DNA from: Panaeolus papilionaceus
Lineage: Eukaryota > Basidiomycota > Agaricomycetes > Agaricales
Length of the DNA stretch: 64,000 bases
Reading direction: 5' to 3'
Assembly: GCA_015501605.1 (NCBI GenBank)
Contig: JADNRZ010000020.1
Location: 806,001-870,000, forward strand
The notes under the pieces were generated by a model. The model was not told where the DNA came from, ran no database searches, and saw only the letters and a list, made by a program, of their open reading frames with translations. Positions 48,003-59,530 of this stretch are shown one piece after another (the stretch's first letter is position 1; the number at the start of each line of letters is the position of its first letter). Made by a program: the position numbers and the translations under genes.

Positions 48003-48551
48003 GCGATATAGTTTGTACCAATAGAAGGTGCGACACTAGATTTTTGGTCTTTATAACGGAACACCAACACTTCTATTTGTTATAAGCACCTGAATAAATA
48101 AAACGAGCTTGAAGACTCAAATGAACGTATGAACTGTCTCTAGCTTAACCTCCGAAGCGTGCTAACATGGAAAGTATGAATGTAATACGCGCGTCGGATA
48201 CATATATAATACAGGAAATTATAATTTCAGCCTCGTAATCGATTCACCTGCGTCGACCTCTTGAACTAATGGTATTACTATAGAGCCTCATCAAGACACA
48301 CACATTTTCATACGATTGATAGGATGTTATAGATGTTTAGTCGAGATGTGCGGGAGGGCGAGAGGGTGTCCGGAGAGCTGTGGAGGGCTAGCATGAATAA
48401 AGACCGGGAAGGCGAGGTCGAGAGGAGGGGGAGGATCAAGGAGAGCGTTAGTTACTATGACCTATCTCTCTGGTGTCACCATGGGCGAGCCTGAATCCAA
48501 CACTACAAGTTAGAACCTCAGTGGACGTTGCTACAAACTGACGCTTTATCG
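48003..48551. other. Intergenic, 0.55 kb
   Basis: 3' flank of hydrolase copy 1. A GA-rich block at 48350-48440 has no recognised role. Confidence 0.35.
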
Positions 48552-48677
48552 CTTGCACACAACATTAAGTCCCAGTTTGAACGCCTCGTAATTTAACGCT
48601 GCTGATTCGCCGTGGTTGGGTGCATCAATCGTCCAAATCTCCCTGATCTCGACTCGTCCTCCACCGCGAGCGTTCGC
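48552..48677 (-). pseudogene. Fragment of an alpha/beta hydrolase exon
   Basis: About 125 bp on the minus strand match, almost base for base, the end of exon 1 of the hydrolase at 55985 (reads …GGGRVEIREIWTIDAPNHGE… in this frame). It ends just after the position of the exon-1 donor. It directly abuts the outer end of the left inverted-repeat arm, whereas in the right arm about 680 bp separate the arm from the homologous piece. The best explanation is a deletion in the left copy of a once larger duplicated block. Confidence 0.8.
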
Positions 48678-48679
48678 AT

Positions 48680-50015
48680 CGCGTCCTTTAATTCAATGTA
48701 ATCTTTCGTTCCTTTACCAATATGTTGTCTCTTCTCATAATGTCAAAGTCAAAGACAAACCACCGAATCTTCTCTAGAAACATGCCGACCTCGAGCCCAG
48801 TACCACTCGAACTCATTGTTTCGCTCGGATGAGAGATCGACACAACCTCGCCAGCATGCTGTGCGCTTGTCAGTCGGAAAATCAGTCAACGAAAACAATG
48901 TCTATTTGAAATAAATGAGGTCTTACTTCGAAAGTCTATTTGGATGCTCTCAAAACTAGAGTCATGTATAGATTGAAATTATTTATATAACATTCGAAAC
49001 AGAGGAGTCAGAGGTAACGAGGTAGCAATTGTTCATATATGAGGCTTGTATCAATGAGTGGTCGTGTGCCAAGGACCAGTAAATCACTGTACAATAAGGC
49101 AAACTGGAATTTGTACAAGAGTGGGTGTCACGGTATATCAATGAACTGAGATAATCGACGTCGTGGAACAGGGAATGGTACTAGTGATAAACGATCCCAA
49201 AATCTAGAGATATGAACCGTCCGAGGAACTTTGGTCGCACACTCCCAGCTGCAGTCATTTAGTTCGGGCAAACGCCACCGGAAGAATAAGAACTGAGTGC
49301 GTTCGAACCGCCATCCCCATTTACGGCATTGTGGCAGACGCCAGTTGCGATCGAGTTGACACCTGCAACGCAGCCCCTAATAGTAAAAGAAAGCACCGAT
49401 CATCATGCATTAGCACATAATGTGCGACAAAAATTGAGATATATAAAAGGCGTGAACGTACTGGAAGGTCGTAGCACCGGCACAGGCCTGGCGAGAGTAA
49501 ATCGTCATTTGCTGGAGGCCCCCGCCGTTAGTGGTCATCTTGAACGACTGGAAGCCTCTTTCGTAAGCGCAGGTGTTGTCCCAGACGTTTCGTTCCCAGA
49601 CATCACCGGTGCAGTCGCGGCCAGAGAACAACTGGACGACGTAGGCCTGGGAGACGCTGGTGAAAGCGGCTGCGGCGACGAAGAGGGTGAGGGTGTTGAA
49701 TTGCATTGTTGTGATATTGGCTTGGTTGTGGTAGCTTGTATACTAGGAGATTGGTTTGAGGTTTGTAGCCTTCGTGTTCACGTTTATATACGCACGACCA
49801 GCAGTGTTGGGGGGCTTAATCCCGGGATAATTTGACTCATGATGTATCATTGTGCATCGCGGTTTGAGGCAGAGTATCGACCCTGGATAGGGTATTCATA
49901 TTCCCAATACATTGGGAGGCGTTGATACCTCGGATGAGCGGTGTTGTGGGCGGCTTTTGGGGCCCTAGGCCAATTCAACCCGCAATACGTCACCTTAATC
50001 CACAGTGTATTGTGC
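48680..50015. repeat. Inverted duplication, left arm
   Basis: Reverse complement of 54058-55497 with indels (the right arm is about 100 bp longer near 55050-55160). It includes the secreted protein gene at 49259-49706, its promoter and 3' flank. Coding exons differ by only two noticed silent changes. Confidence 0.9.
49259..49706 (-). CDS. Small secreted Cys-rich protein, left inverted copy
   Basis: Two exons, 49706 to about 49464 and about 49376 to 49259, with an intron of roughly 87 bp (GTACGT donor here, GTATGT in the partner), give about 120 aa. A signal peptide (MQFNTLTLFVAAAAFTSVSQ, then A) precedes a mature chain with six Cys: GRDCTG, WDNTCAY, RQACAG, QGCVAG, TGVCHN and GGVCPN. The mature part opens YVVQLFSGRDCTGDVWERN, somewhat like beta/gamma-crystallin-type secreted proteins, but no family is certain. 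A TATATAA box lies near 49783 on the minus strand. Its predicted product is identical to that of the copy at 54367-54814. Confidence 0.8.
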
Positions 50016-50696
50016 AATACAATATATGTACAAGAGGTGTCAGATCCAGTGATCGCGTAGGTAGGAATCAAACCATGATTCAGGGATGCTTTGATTTCTC
50101 ATGTCCGGCTCGCCGTCGGCACAGTGATTGGATCATTATGTGCAAGGAGGATAAGAGTCCGGTCCTCGTGAAACTGAATGCTGAGGACTCCAAATGTCTC
50201 TCATATCTTGGAGAAAACAATAACCTAAAGGCCCCATATGACAAGCCAAAAATGTATAAGTAATGGGGAGAGTGGAATCTTGTCGGATTCGGCCTCATAT
50301 TCATCAGTGAAAGCAAATCTTTTGAAGTGCACTGGTCGGTTTTACGAGGCGATAATCCTCCTAGATATAAATTTGAGGGAAATTCTGTGAATATATATGT
50401 TTGTAAAGAGAAAGATTGTTTGGATTGAATTCAATTCAATGCGTCGAGCCGTTGGAATCAATGAGTTACAGCCTAAATTGCGGCTTGTCAGGGATCGGGA
50501 TATGCGTAAATGATGCTCATTGAATTCATAAATCACAACTTCGACAACGCAAAAGAGCAGGTAATATAGTAAGACTAAAGATTGTGGCTACTGGTCGCAT
50601 ATTGTACAGGATCCAGAGAAATAGCACGGAGCCGACCTCCTGATGGCAAAGGCTTGCCGCCATCATGCCGCGGTCGCGCTATACTGCTTTTGGGGG

Positions 50697-50714
50697 TGTG
50701 GGGGTACCCCCACA
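50697..50714. repeat. Perfect 18 bp palindrome
   Basis: TGTGGGGGTACCCCCACA, inside the spacer. A GC-rich hairpin, just upstream of a copy of the ~200 bp repeat. Confidence 0.7.
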
Positions 50715-50754
50715 GGTCCCACCCGTGGGTTCACCATGTACGCGATCGCTGGAT

Positions 50755-50995
50755 CTGAACCCTCTTGACAAGATATTCGAACTATTCAATGGTCCATTCG
50801 AGTTTAGTAAAGCTGAGCGCGATTCGAAGACGCAGTTGATCTTCTTTCCGATGACTGTCGGAATGTTACCTGACAAAGGTATTTTGCTTCGAATTCGCAT
50901 CAAGTTTGAGATAGCGGTGTACTGAATGTTGATCACTATATGCATCGTTCAGGTTAATGCACTAGCCTCTGCTTCCATTGTTCTGCACCACTGAG
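50755..50995 (+). repeat. ~200 bp dispersed repeat, copy 1
   Basis: Shares ATATTCGAACTATT, GAGTTTAGTAAAGCTG, CTTTCCGATGACTGTCGGA and TTGCTTCGAATTCGC with 52655-52910 and, inverted, with 53755-53955. Confidence 0.75.
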
Positions 50996-51639
50996 CGTTG
51001 ATGAGCGGCGCGCCCATCTACCTCGCTTTTCGCGTTTTTGGATTGTTTCAGCGACGCGCTCACATATGCTATCACGCCCGCACTACCTACCACACTCTAA
51101 ATTTTCGTATCACTTCTTTTCATTCATTTATTCAAAAATTCTTCTTCCATCTTTTGTTTCTTTGTTTCATATGTCAATCTCAAATCTTTCCTCATGCTGT
51201 TGTAGATATTTTCTCTGGTAGTTATAATATCACTTGTATACTACAAAGGAGGCCAGGGCATAGGCATACCCTTTCACAAGGTAGTGTACTAGATCATAGA
51301 TTAGAATGTGTTAGCGCACAAACAAGAGTGAGTGTCGAAATAGGTGCTGAAGGACCGCTTACGCCTCCGGTCTCATTAGTGTAAAGCTGTAAATGAGTCG
51401 TGAGAGGGAGACTAGTGGGACTATCAGTTGGATAGCAGCAAGAGGTGAGAGTCTTGGAATGAAATCATGGTGGAAGTAAAGGAGACGTGCATGGTGCTGC
51501 ACGAATGGTAGATTGCGACACGTAATGAGCCATAGCTCCAAGTCGACTTGACATGAGTCGAAAAAAAGGTGCTAACCGGATAAAGGTGGATGGAAATGAA
51601 AAATGGTTGAATTGGGTGAGCACATAGGCTTGTAGTAGG

Positions 51640-52030
51640 GTACAGGGTGGAGGGGTGCATAAACCCGTTGTGAGCATGTAAGCTCGTAAGAGTGCTTAGA
51701 CTCGTAATAAGGAGCACATAGGTCTCATAGCGACCATGTAGCCCCGTGAGGATAGGCCTAAGAGGAGTACATAGGGCTCATAACGAGTATGTAGACTCGT
51801 AAATAGGGAGCAAATAAGGCTCGTAACGAGCATGTAAACTGGTGATGAGGAGCGCATCAGGCTCCAAGTAACGAGCTTGTGCCAGCCTTGTGGGCTCGTG
51901 GTGATTTCGTAGACTCGTAATAGTGAGCTTGCGGGCTCGTAATAAGAGGACAGGCCTAAGGAGCACATAAGGCTGGTAGTGAGTACGTAGACTCCTAGTA
52001 GAGAGCACGTAAGGCTCTTAGTAAAATATA
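51640..52030. repeat. Degenerate minisatellite-like array
   Basis: Irregular repeats of about 44 bp built from GGAGCACATAAGGCTCGTAA and CGAGCATGTAGACTCGTAAT-like words over nearly 400 bp. One minus-strand frame stays open across it but is repetitive and has no gene-like features. Confidence 0.6.
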
Positions 52031-52569
52031 TGTATATGAGTGGATGGACATCATAGTCATACTTACGAGGGGAGTATGAGTTAGTGGGTTGTATTGGTGT
52101 GATGGGACAGTGGGGGTAAGTTATGAGCATCAATATAGAGCAGGGATGGGAGAGAGGTAATGTAGGGATTGAATAAGGACTTGAATAGGTGGAATAAAGA
52201 GGAAGGGTTGGTGGAGCGGTGAAGATGAGCATGAGTAAGGAGTGTCCGAGCGCGATGAGAGAAGAATACAGAAATATGGGAATGTGGATGTGATGAGTAG
52301 AAGTAAAAGTAGAGTTTCCCGCAACTCTGAGGGGAAATATGATGGAGAGAAGGGGAAAAAGGTGTTAAGAAGTGGGTTTGAATCGGTGGTTTGGTTGGGG
52401 GATTGAATGTTGTGTGTTCAGTGTTAAAACAATGATCAGACATAGTAGATGAGTTAATGGAGCGTAAAAACGAGAAAATAAGAGAAAATAGGCGCCAGCT
52501 GCCGCCGGAGAGCAGCTCGCGCTAGAATACGGTACATGGTGGATACAAGGAGAGAGAGTGAGGGGAAGG

Positions 52570-52635
52570 AGCGGCACTGGCACATAGATCTGCGCGCCCA
52601 CGTGACCAAGAAGGCGAATCTGTGGCGAGCACTGA
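52570..52635 (-). repeat. Head of the dispersed palindromic-head repeat, inverted copy
   Basis: On the minus strand it reads GATCAGTGCTCGCCACAGAT then CTTCTTGGTCACGTGGGC, matching 35555 and 59531 with a broken palindrome. Confidence 0.6.
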
Positions 52636-52654
52636 TCCTCTCATGATTATGATG

Positions 52655-53955
52655 GTCGATGTCCTAAAATATATTCGAACTATTGAATGGTCCACTCGAG
52701 TTTAGTAAAGCTGGTCGCGATTCCAAGATGAAGTTGGTCTTCTTTCCGATGACTGTCGGAGGGTTGCCTGACATATGTATGTATATTGCTTCGAATTCGC
52801 GTTGATCACTACTGAAATAACCCTCTACTGTAGTGTGGTATATGCATATTTCAGCTTAACACATTAGCCCCCGTTTCAATTATCCTGTACCATTCAAATC
52901 TTCAAAGATCAAGCCGGACTTTAATATCAGTGGCATGGGCATTCGAGGGGCAAATGGATTTTACCGAGCATTAACGAGCATCACCGAGGATCACTCTAGA
53001 TACTACCAAGCATGTACCAAGCATGTACCAAGCGATTGCCGAGAGAATGCTAGTCATTATCAAGCTTCATACAATGGTTAACGAGCACGTATAGAGCACT
53101 GGAATAACTTGAAGATCACCATCCTAAGGGCCTGTGCGACATGAACAACTTGAGGAAAAGGTCATAACTCATGGTAGATCAACGAGCCTGTTGAACCCTC
53201 CAAAATGGATGTGATTGATTTTCAAACGAATTTTAAAAGAAATATCTGCGCCTGTTAACGCTCGTTCACCGCTCGGTAGAGTTTGGATTGGGTGCGTCGT
53301 TTTCTCACCTTAGATGATCATGATGGTGACCCTGCGCATGCGTTGCAGATAATTAAAGATCTTTTTGAGTTATATTTTTACTCGCACTTCGGATGAGAAG
53401 CAACTGCTGTTAAATTCTCGAAGTTGTTCGGCCCGGCACCACAATGATGATATCGGCATTCAGGGTCTCGGCTTCTCCAACTTCTGGCTGGCATAGGCAC
53501 TGTCTTTTACTTTCACTATCGCTGCACCACCACCTATTGAGCTTCCAGTGTGGTTGCCCAATACCCCATTTCCTATTCTTTACCCTCAGCATTTAGGGTG
53601 TCTGTATCGTTGACTCGGACTGTACTGCGTAACGCGTGACAATGAGACCACATCACACAATGAAACAAAAACAGAAATGCGCAGCGCGTCGTCGCAAATG
53701 GGAACGCACGGTTGAAATAACGAACGGCTGATGTTATGAATAGTGTCATACGAATATATACCACGATTTACTACAGTAGAGGGTCGTTTCAGTAGTGATC
53801 AACGCGAATTCGAAGCAATATACATTTGTCAGGCAACCCTCCGACAGTTATCGGAACGAAGATCAACTGCATCTTCGAATCGCGATCAGCTTTACTAAAC
53901 TCGAATGGACCATTCAGTAGTTCGAATATATTTTAGGACCGAACATCAATCATCA
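52655..53955. mobile_element. Inverted-repeat element, about 1.3 kb, non-coding
   Basis: Its two ends (52655-52910 and 53755-53955) are inverted copies of the ~200 bp repeat, starting CCTAAAATATATTCGAACTA on the left and the complement on the right. The interior has tandem ACCAAGCATGT-type words at 53010-53030 and no coding frame of note. No target duplication could be seen at the edges, so the exact termini and class are open. Confidence 0.6.
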
Positions 53956-54057
53956 TAGTCGTCTTGAATGTGAGGCTGAAACATTGCCCTCGACGGCGAC
54001 GTCGTACCACGCTGCCTATTATATTGTGAATATTAATAAACGCTGTATGCTTGTATG

Positions 54058-55497
54058 GCACAATACACTGTGGATTAATGTGATGTATTGCCGGTTGAAT
54101 TGGCCTAGGGCCCCAAAAGCCGCCCACAACACCGCTCATCCGAGGTATCAACGCCTCCCAATGTATTGGGAATATGAATACCCTATCCAGGGTCGATACT
54201 CTGCCTCAAACCGCGATGCACAATGATACATCATGAGTCAAATTATCCCGGGATTAAGCCCCCCAACACTGCTGGTCGTGCGTATATAAACGTGAACACG
54301 AAGGCTACAAACCTCAAACCAATCTCCTAGTATACAAGCTACCACAACCAAGCCAATATCACAACAATGCAATTCAACACCCTCACCCTCTTCGTCGCCG
54401 CAGCCGCTTTCACCAGCGTCTCCCAGGCCTACGTCGTCCAGTTGTTCTCTGGCCGCGACTGCACCGGTGATGTCTGGGAACGAAACGTCTGGGACAACAC
54501 CTGCGCTTACGAAAGAGGCTTCCAGTCGTTCAAGATGACCACTAACGGCGGGGGCCTCCAGCAAATGACGATTTACTCTCGCCAGGCCTGTGCCGGTGCT
54601 ACGACCTTCCAGTATGTTAACGCCTTTCATCTATCTCAATTTTTGTCGCACATTATGTGCTAATGCATGATGATCGGTGCTTTCTTTTACTATTAGGGGC
54701 TGCGTTGCAGGTGTCAACTCGATCGCAACTGGCGTCTGCCACAATGCCGTAAATGGGGATGGCGGTTCGAACGCACTCAGCTCTTATTCTTCCGGTGGTG
54801 TTTGCCCGAACTAAAGGACTGCAGCTGGGAGTGTGCGATCAAAGTTCCTCGGACGGTTCATATGTCTCGATTTTGGGATCGTTTATCACTAATACTATTC
54901 TCTGTTCCATGATGTCGATTATCTCAGTTCATTGATATACCGTGACACTCGTTCTAGTACAAATTCCAGTTTTCCTTATTGTACAGTGATTTAATGGTCC
55001 TTGGCACACCACCACTCCTTGACACAAGCTTCATATATGAACAATTGCGGTCCCGATAACTCTGAAATTTGGCAAGATGATACCTTAGCGTTCTGAAAGT
55101 ATGCTGTCTAAATTATGAACTGGTAGGACGTCTGGAAGGTGTCGAATATTTCTTGTTTCAAGGAATGGATTTTGTGTCGCTTTTGATTAATTGCAGCATG
55201 TCTGGCCCCCAGAAAGCCTGCAAACAGCCTTTCGAAGAATACATGCTTAGTAAGACCTCATTTATTTCAAATTGACATTGTTTTCGTTGACTGATTTTCC
55301 GACTGACAAGCGCACAGCATGCTGGCGAGGTTGTGTCGATCTCTCATCCGAGCGAAACAATGAGTTCGAGGGGTACTGGGCTCGAGGTCGGCATGTTTCT
55401 AGAGAAGATTCAGTGGTTTGTCTTTGGCTTTTGACACTATGAGAAGAGATAGCATATTGGTGAAGAAAAGAAAGGTTACATTGAATTAAAGGACGCG
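54058..55497. repeat. Inverted duplication, right arm
   Basis: Reverse complement of 48680-50015. It contains the second secreted protein gene; the outer end abuts unique DNA leading to the hydrolase at 55985. Confidence 0.9.
54367..54814 (+). CDS. Small secreted Cys-rich protein, right inverted copy
   Basis: Exons run 54367 to about 54611 and 54698 to 54814, with the donor GTATGT and acceptor TTAG. The product of about 120 aa has a signal peptide and six Cys and is identical in prediction to the left copy. The only coding differences noticed are silent (Ser AGC/AGT and Gly GGT/GGC codons near the 3' end); the intron differs at a few bases. A TATATAAACG box lies at about 54282, 85 bp before the ATG, and is also conserved in the left arm, so both copies appear to carry a full promoter. 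Confidence 0.8.
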
Positions 55498-55984
55498 TTG
55501 AGGCTCCAGGAAATGTGTCCACGATCATATGATGGGCCAGGCGTTAGTGTTATAATAAAATGACTTGGACCTAACATAACCGTCCATTGTTCATTGTCTT
55601 CCACATCCATATTTGGTGCGCTGCCCCAGTCAATGCACTGCAACGGTTTCTTTCGATCCGGCTCCCAGCACACTGTCGAATTTGATAGAACTTTCGAGCA
55701 CTTTTTAAGCCAATATCGACGCACGGCCCCCAGGCGCGCACACTCGCCCATAGCCCCTGAGTGTGACAGGTGCTAATTCCCAGGATTTTTGTTTGCCCTC
55801 TGTTTGTGGTCCACCTGGACTTCATTCCTAAAAACAACCATCACGTCAAACGACCGCCGAAATTGAACCTAGATATGTACCTGCACCCATATCGATATTA
55901 TTAGAGCGATCAGTTCGTATCTGGCTGTATACATGTCATTGTTAGTAAGGCCTCACAAACGTCGCTTCATATTCTCCCACCACA
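55498..55984. promoter_or_regulatory. Upstream region of hydrolase copy 2
   Basis: The last 90 bp (55895-55984) hold a block shared with copies 3 and 5: TTAGAGCGATCA, CGTATCTGGCTGTATA and a CCTCACAAACGTCGCTTCAT segment. This is a likely core promoter with TATA variant TATACAT. Confidence 0.6.
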
Positions 55985-57393
55985 ATGTCAAAGGCGTCGG
56001 GATTCTCAACGAAAACTTTCGTCTTTGATCCAAGGCCTACCTTTCCCTATGTTTCTGTCGTCAAACGGTACTGGATAGAAGGTTCGCCCTATTTGAATGA
56101 CAATGATGCTTTGACGTTGTTCTTTGCGCATGGAACAAGTCTTCACAAGGAGATATGGGAGCCAATTATCGACGACTTACACAAAGCGAACGCCCGCGGT
56201 GGAGGACGAGTGAAGATCAGGGAGATTTGGACGATTGATGCACCCAACCACGGCGAATCAGCAGCGTTGAATTACGAGGCGTTCAAACTAGGACCTAATG
56301 TTGCGTGTAAGTGGTCCAGCTTCCCTTTGTTGAAAGATATACTGAGGTTCTAATTTGTCCTTTTGCAGTTCCATGGGAGGACTATAGCAGGAGCGTACAT
56401 CTGTTCCTGAATGGGCTTGGGACTGGTGTCGAGGGCATTGACTTCTCCAAGCATAAACTTGTCGGTATCGGTCACTCGATGGGTGCTACATCAATGTGAG
56501 TCCCTTCATCAGCCATATGAGGTGTGGCTTAATTGCTCTTGTAGAGCCCTTGTGGAAGGATTTTATCCAAAGATCAAGTGGCATACACTAGTGTTATGCG
56601 AGCCCATGATCTTGCCTCTGGACTCTGGTAAAAATGTAAGCGACCTCCTTGCTGATGGAGCGTTAAAGCGTCGGGATATTTGGTCATCCAGAGAAGAAGC
56701 ACACAACGTCTTTATCGCTGGCCGGGCGTGGCGAAGGTGGGAACCAAGGGTGCGAGCGCTTTTTGTGGTACGTGCTTCACCGCTACTGGTTGATGATAAT
56801 TTAGCTGATTAGAGTTGTAGGAGCGTGGTCTGGTATCTCTGCCTACCAAAGACTATCCACATAAGGAGGGTGTAACGCTTGCATGCCCTAGAATCCAGGA
56901 GGCGGTAAGTAAGCCTCATTTTACTTTTCCCGAATTGTTAGTTACTCTAGGCCCACCCCTAGGCTTGTTATCGTGACTCGATAGGGTTATTTCGATTACA
57001 TGCACTCTTGAAGCATATAACTCTGCAGTGTATGGTTCATTTGATATCCGGTGCGGAAGATGATTACCTGTCTGTATTTCTACCTCTCCGTGACTTATTA
57101 GAGCCGTCATTGATATGGTTTCATTTAATTTAGTCCCACAGAAGTCAAAGAAGCAATCGTATACGATGCATCAGGAGGTATTGCGAAGCTTGCGTCATCG
57201 ATTAGGGTTGAGGGAGGAGGGCATATGGTGCGTCGAGCGGCTTGTTCATGAAAATCCCCTCTTTTGAATGAATTATCTTTAGGTCACCCTATGCAACCCC
57301 AAAGGAACGGCAGAACAAATCTACAAGATGCTGTTGTCCGATTCGGCCCATCGACGGTCACAACCTCCAGCTGGAAGTTCTTCGAAGCTTTGA
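55985..57393 (+). CDS. Alpha/beta hydrolase, predicted peroxisomal (array copy 2)
   Basis: Seven exons with the same intron positions as the other copies: first donor GTAAGT near 56308, then acceptors at about 56369, 56546, 56820, 56963, 57134 and 57283. Motifs: FVFDPRPTFPYVSVVKRYWI, FAHGTS, PWEDYSRSVHLFLNGLGTG, GIGHSMGATS with the nucleophile Ser, KRRDIWSSREEAHNVF, SGAEDDYL and GGGHM. It ends SSSKL, a canonical PTS1 peroxisomal signal. All three catalytic positions (Ser, Asp, His) appear to be present. Closest relative in the window is copy 3. The substrate is unknown; likely an ester or CoA-ester hydrolase by fold. Confidence 0.85.
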
Positions 57394-57843
57394 GCGCTTA
57401 GGCTGGCGTGGATTGGTAAGTCAAACGACCATCCATACCTTTTGCGAAGCTGTGAAGTGATAGAGCCTCTCAGTGCAGGTTTGGGTTAAAATTTGCACTG
57501 TTGGTATATTTAAATGTGCTATTTAAAATTCAAATGCCCTTTAAAGCCTTGAGTTAGTGTGTGGTTTGAAACATTATAGGACAGACCATACTTCACCTAA
57601 ATCGCTGTCTGGAAACCACTCAATCATACTAACCTTGAATAATGCTTACGTCCCAGTTTCTTTTTCCGACCGCTTTCAACAGGCGAGCTCGATTACAAAG
57701 ACAATTATGATCCTGTACGACCATCACCGACATTCGACCTCGAGTATATACCGATATTATTAGAACGATCACAACGTATCTGGCTATATAAATGGCATCG
57801 TCGAAAGGACCACATATAACATCATCCCATTCCTCCCTCCACT
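57394..57843. promoter_or_regulatory. Intergenic region with hydrolase copy 3 promoter
   Basis: Contains CATTCGACCT near 57730 and the shared block TTAGAACGATCACAACGTATC then TGGCTATATAAATGG at 57760-57794, with TATATAA about 55 bp before the ATG. Confidence 0.6.
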
Positions 57844-59284
57844 ATGTCGTCAGCATCAGGCTTCTCAACGAAGACGTTCGTATTTGATCCAAGGCCTACA
57901 TTCCCCTATGTTTCTGTCGTAAAACGCTACTGGGTTGAAGGGTCACCATACTTGAGCGACAAGGCTGCTTTAACTTTATTTTTTGCGCACGGAACTAGCC
58001 TTCACAAGGAGCTATGGGAGCCAATTATTGATGACTTACGCGCCGCAAATGACATTGGTGGAGCACAAGTTAAAATCAGGGAGATTTGGACGATTGACGC
58101 ACCGAACCATGGGGAGTCAGCAGCACTGAATAGGGAGGCGCTTATGCTGATACCCAACGTAATCTGTATGTGCTAGGGCTACAACATTGTAAAAGCATTC
58201 GCTGAGACACGGGGACCTCAATTATGGTAGTTCCATGGGAGGACTATAGTAGGAGTATTCATATGTTCCTGAATGGGCTTGGAACGGGTGTTGAGAGCGT
58301 CAACTTCTCCGAACATAAACTTGTCGGTATAGGTCACTCGATGGGTGCTACAGCAATGTGAGTCTCGATTACAACCTTCGGGAGCATGACTTGATATTTG
58401 ATACCTATAGTGGCCTTGCACAGGGATTCTACCCAAAGATTAAGTGGGAGGCACTGGTGCTATGCGAGCCTATGATTATGCCTTTGGAGTCTGGTAAAGA
58501 TTTCATTGAAGTACTTGGAGATGGCGCAATGAAGCGTCGAGACATTTGGCCCTCCAGAGAGGAAGCATACAGAACTTTCACCGATAGGGGAAGGATATGG
58601 CGCACATGGGACCCAAGGGTGCGACGGCTTTTCGTGGTGCGTGTTTCGTTAGGTACCTCTTAGAGTTAAAATAATCAGGGTCGTAGGAACACGGCCTGGT
58701 ATCTCTGCCTAACGAAGATTATCCAGACAAGGAAGGCGTGACGCTTGCATGCTCGAAATTGCAGGAGGCCGTATGTGAACTGTCGTTCTTAAATTCTCTG
58801 CTTAAATTGATACATAAGTCCTCCCTGCACGTATCCAGGCTTGCTATCGGGATTCAATTGGGCTATTTCGTTTACACACAGCCTTGAAGCATGTGGCTGA
58901 ACAATTTCCTACTCACTTGATCTCGGGTGGGGAAGACGATTATAATTATCTGTCAGTATTTCACCCTTCCTCGTAAGAATATTATGTTGAACTCATGACC
59001 GGTTTCATTCGTTCTTAGTACCGTTAATGTCAAAGAAGGGCTGGTATACAAGGCCGCAGGAGGTATCGAAAATCTCGCGTCATCGACTAGGGTTGAGGGA
59101 GGAGGGCATCTGGTATGTTTACTTACTTTCCTCATACAAGCCAAGTCTATGGTCTAAACAAAATGTCCTCAAGGTCCCCCAATCTAACCCAAAAAAGATA
59201 GCGGAACAAATCCACAAGATACTGCTATCTCATTGGACGCACAGAAGATCACAACTTCATAAGGCCGGTTCTCCGAAGCTTTGA
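57844..59284 (+). CDS. Alpha/beta hydrolase, predicted peroxisomal (array copy 3)
   Basis: Seven exons. The first (MSSASGFSTKTFVFDPRP…) ends at a GTATGT donor near 58166, and the next opens VPWEDYSRSIHMFLNGLG / FPWED depending on the junction base. The nucleophile elbow GIGHSMGATA, KRRDIWPSREEAYRTF, SGGEDDYNYL and GGGHL are intact. It ends AGSPKL: PKL is close to, but not within, the strict PTS1 consensus. Very similar to copy 2, and its 3' flank recurs beside the pseudogene copy 5, so both gene and flank were duplicated. Confidence 0.85.
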
Positions 59285-59530
59285 GGGTCTAGAGAAGCAA
59301 GTCATTTTGTAACTGTATCTGTTATCTCAGACGAAGTGTACTGCAAAACTATTGTGAGATCTTTCAGCATATAGCATGGCCAGTCATATCTTGTCAAGGA
59401 AAAGATCTTAGGTTACGACCAGATACACTGGAAGCGAAAATTTTGACGTTGCACATGCGAGACACAGAAAACAAACTAAGATTAAGTTATTACTTAGGTT
59501 TACTTGCGTCCAATCAACTGATTTTTGAGA

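Larger units (their letters stand above)
50016..54057. other. Repeat-rich spacer between the inverted arms
   Basis: 4 kb with no supported gene. It holds three copies of a ~200 bp repeat, a minisatellite-like array, an inverted repeat head of the dispersed family and short palindromes. Both secreted protein genes point away from it, so it is upstream of each. Confidence 0.6.

Noticed and set aside
51696..52443. Minus-strand open frames in the spacer as protein genes
   Set aside because: Composition follows the minisatellite and T/C-rich bias; no start context or family signal.
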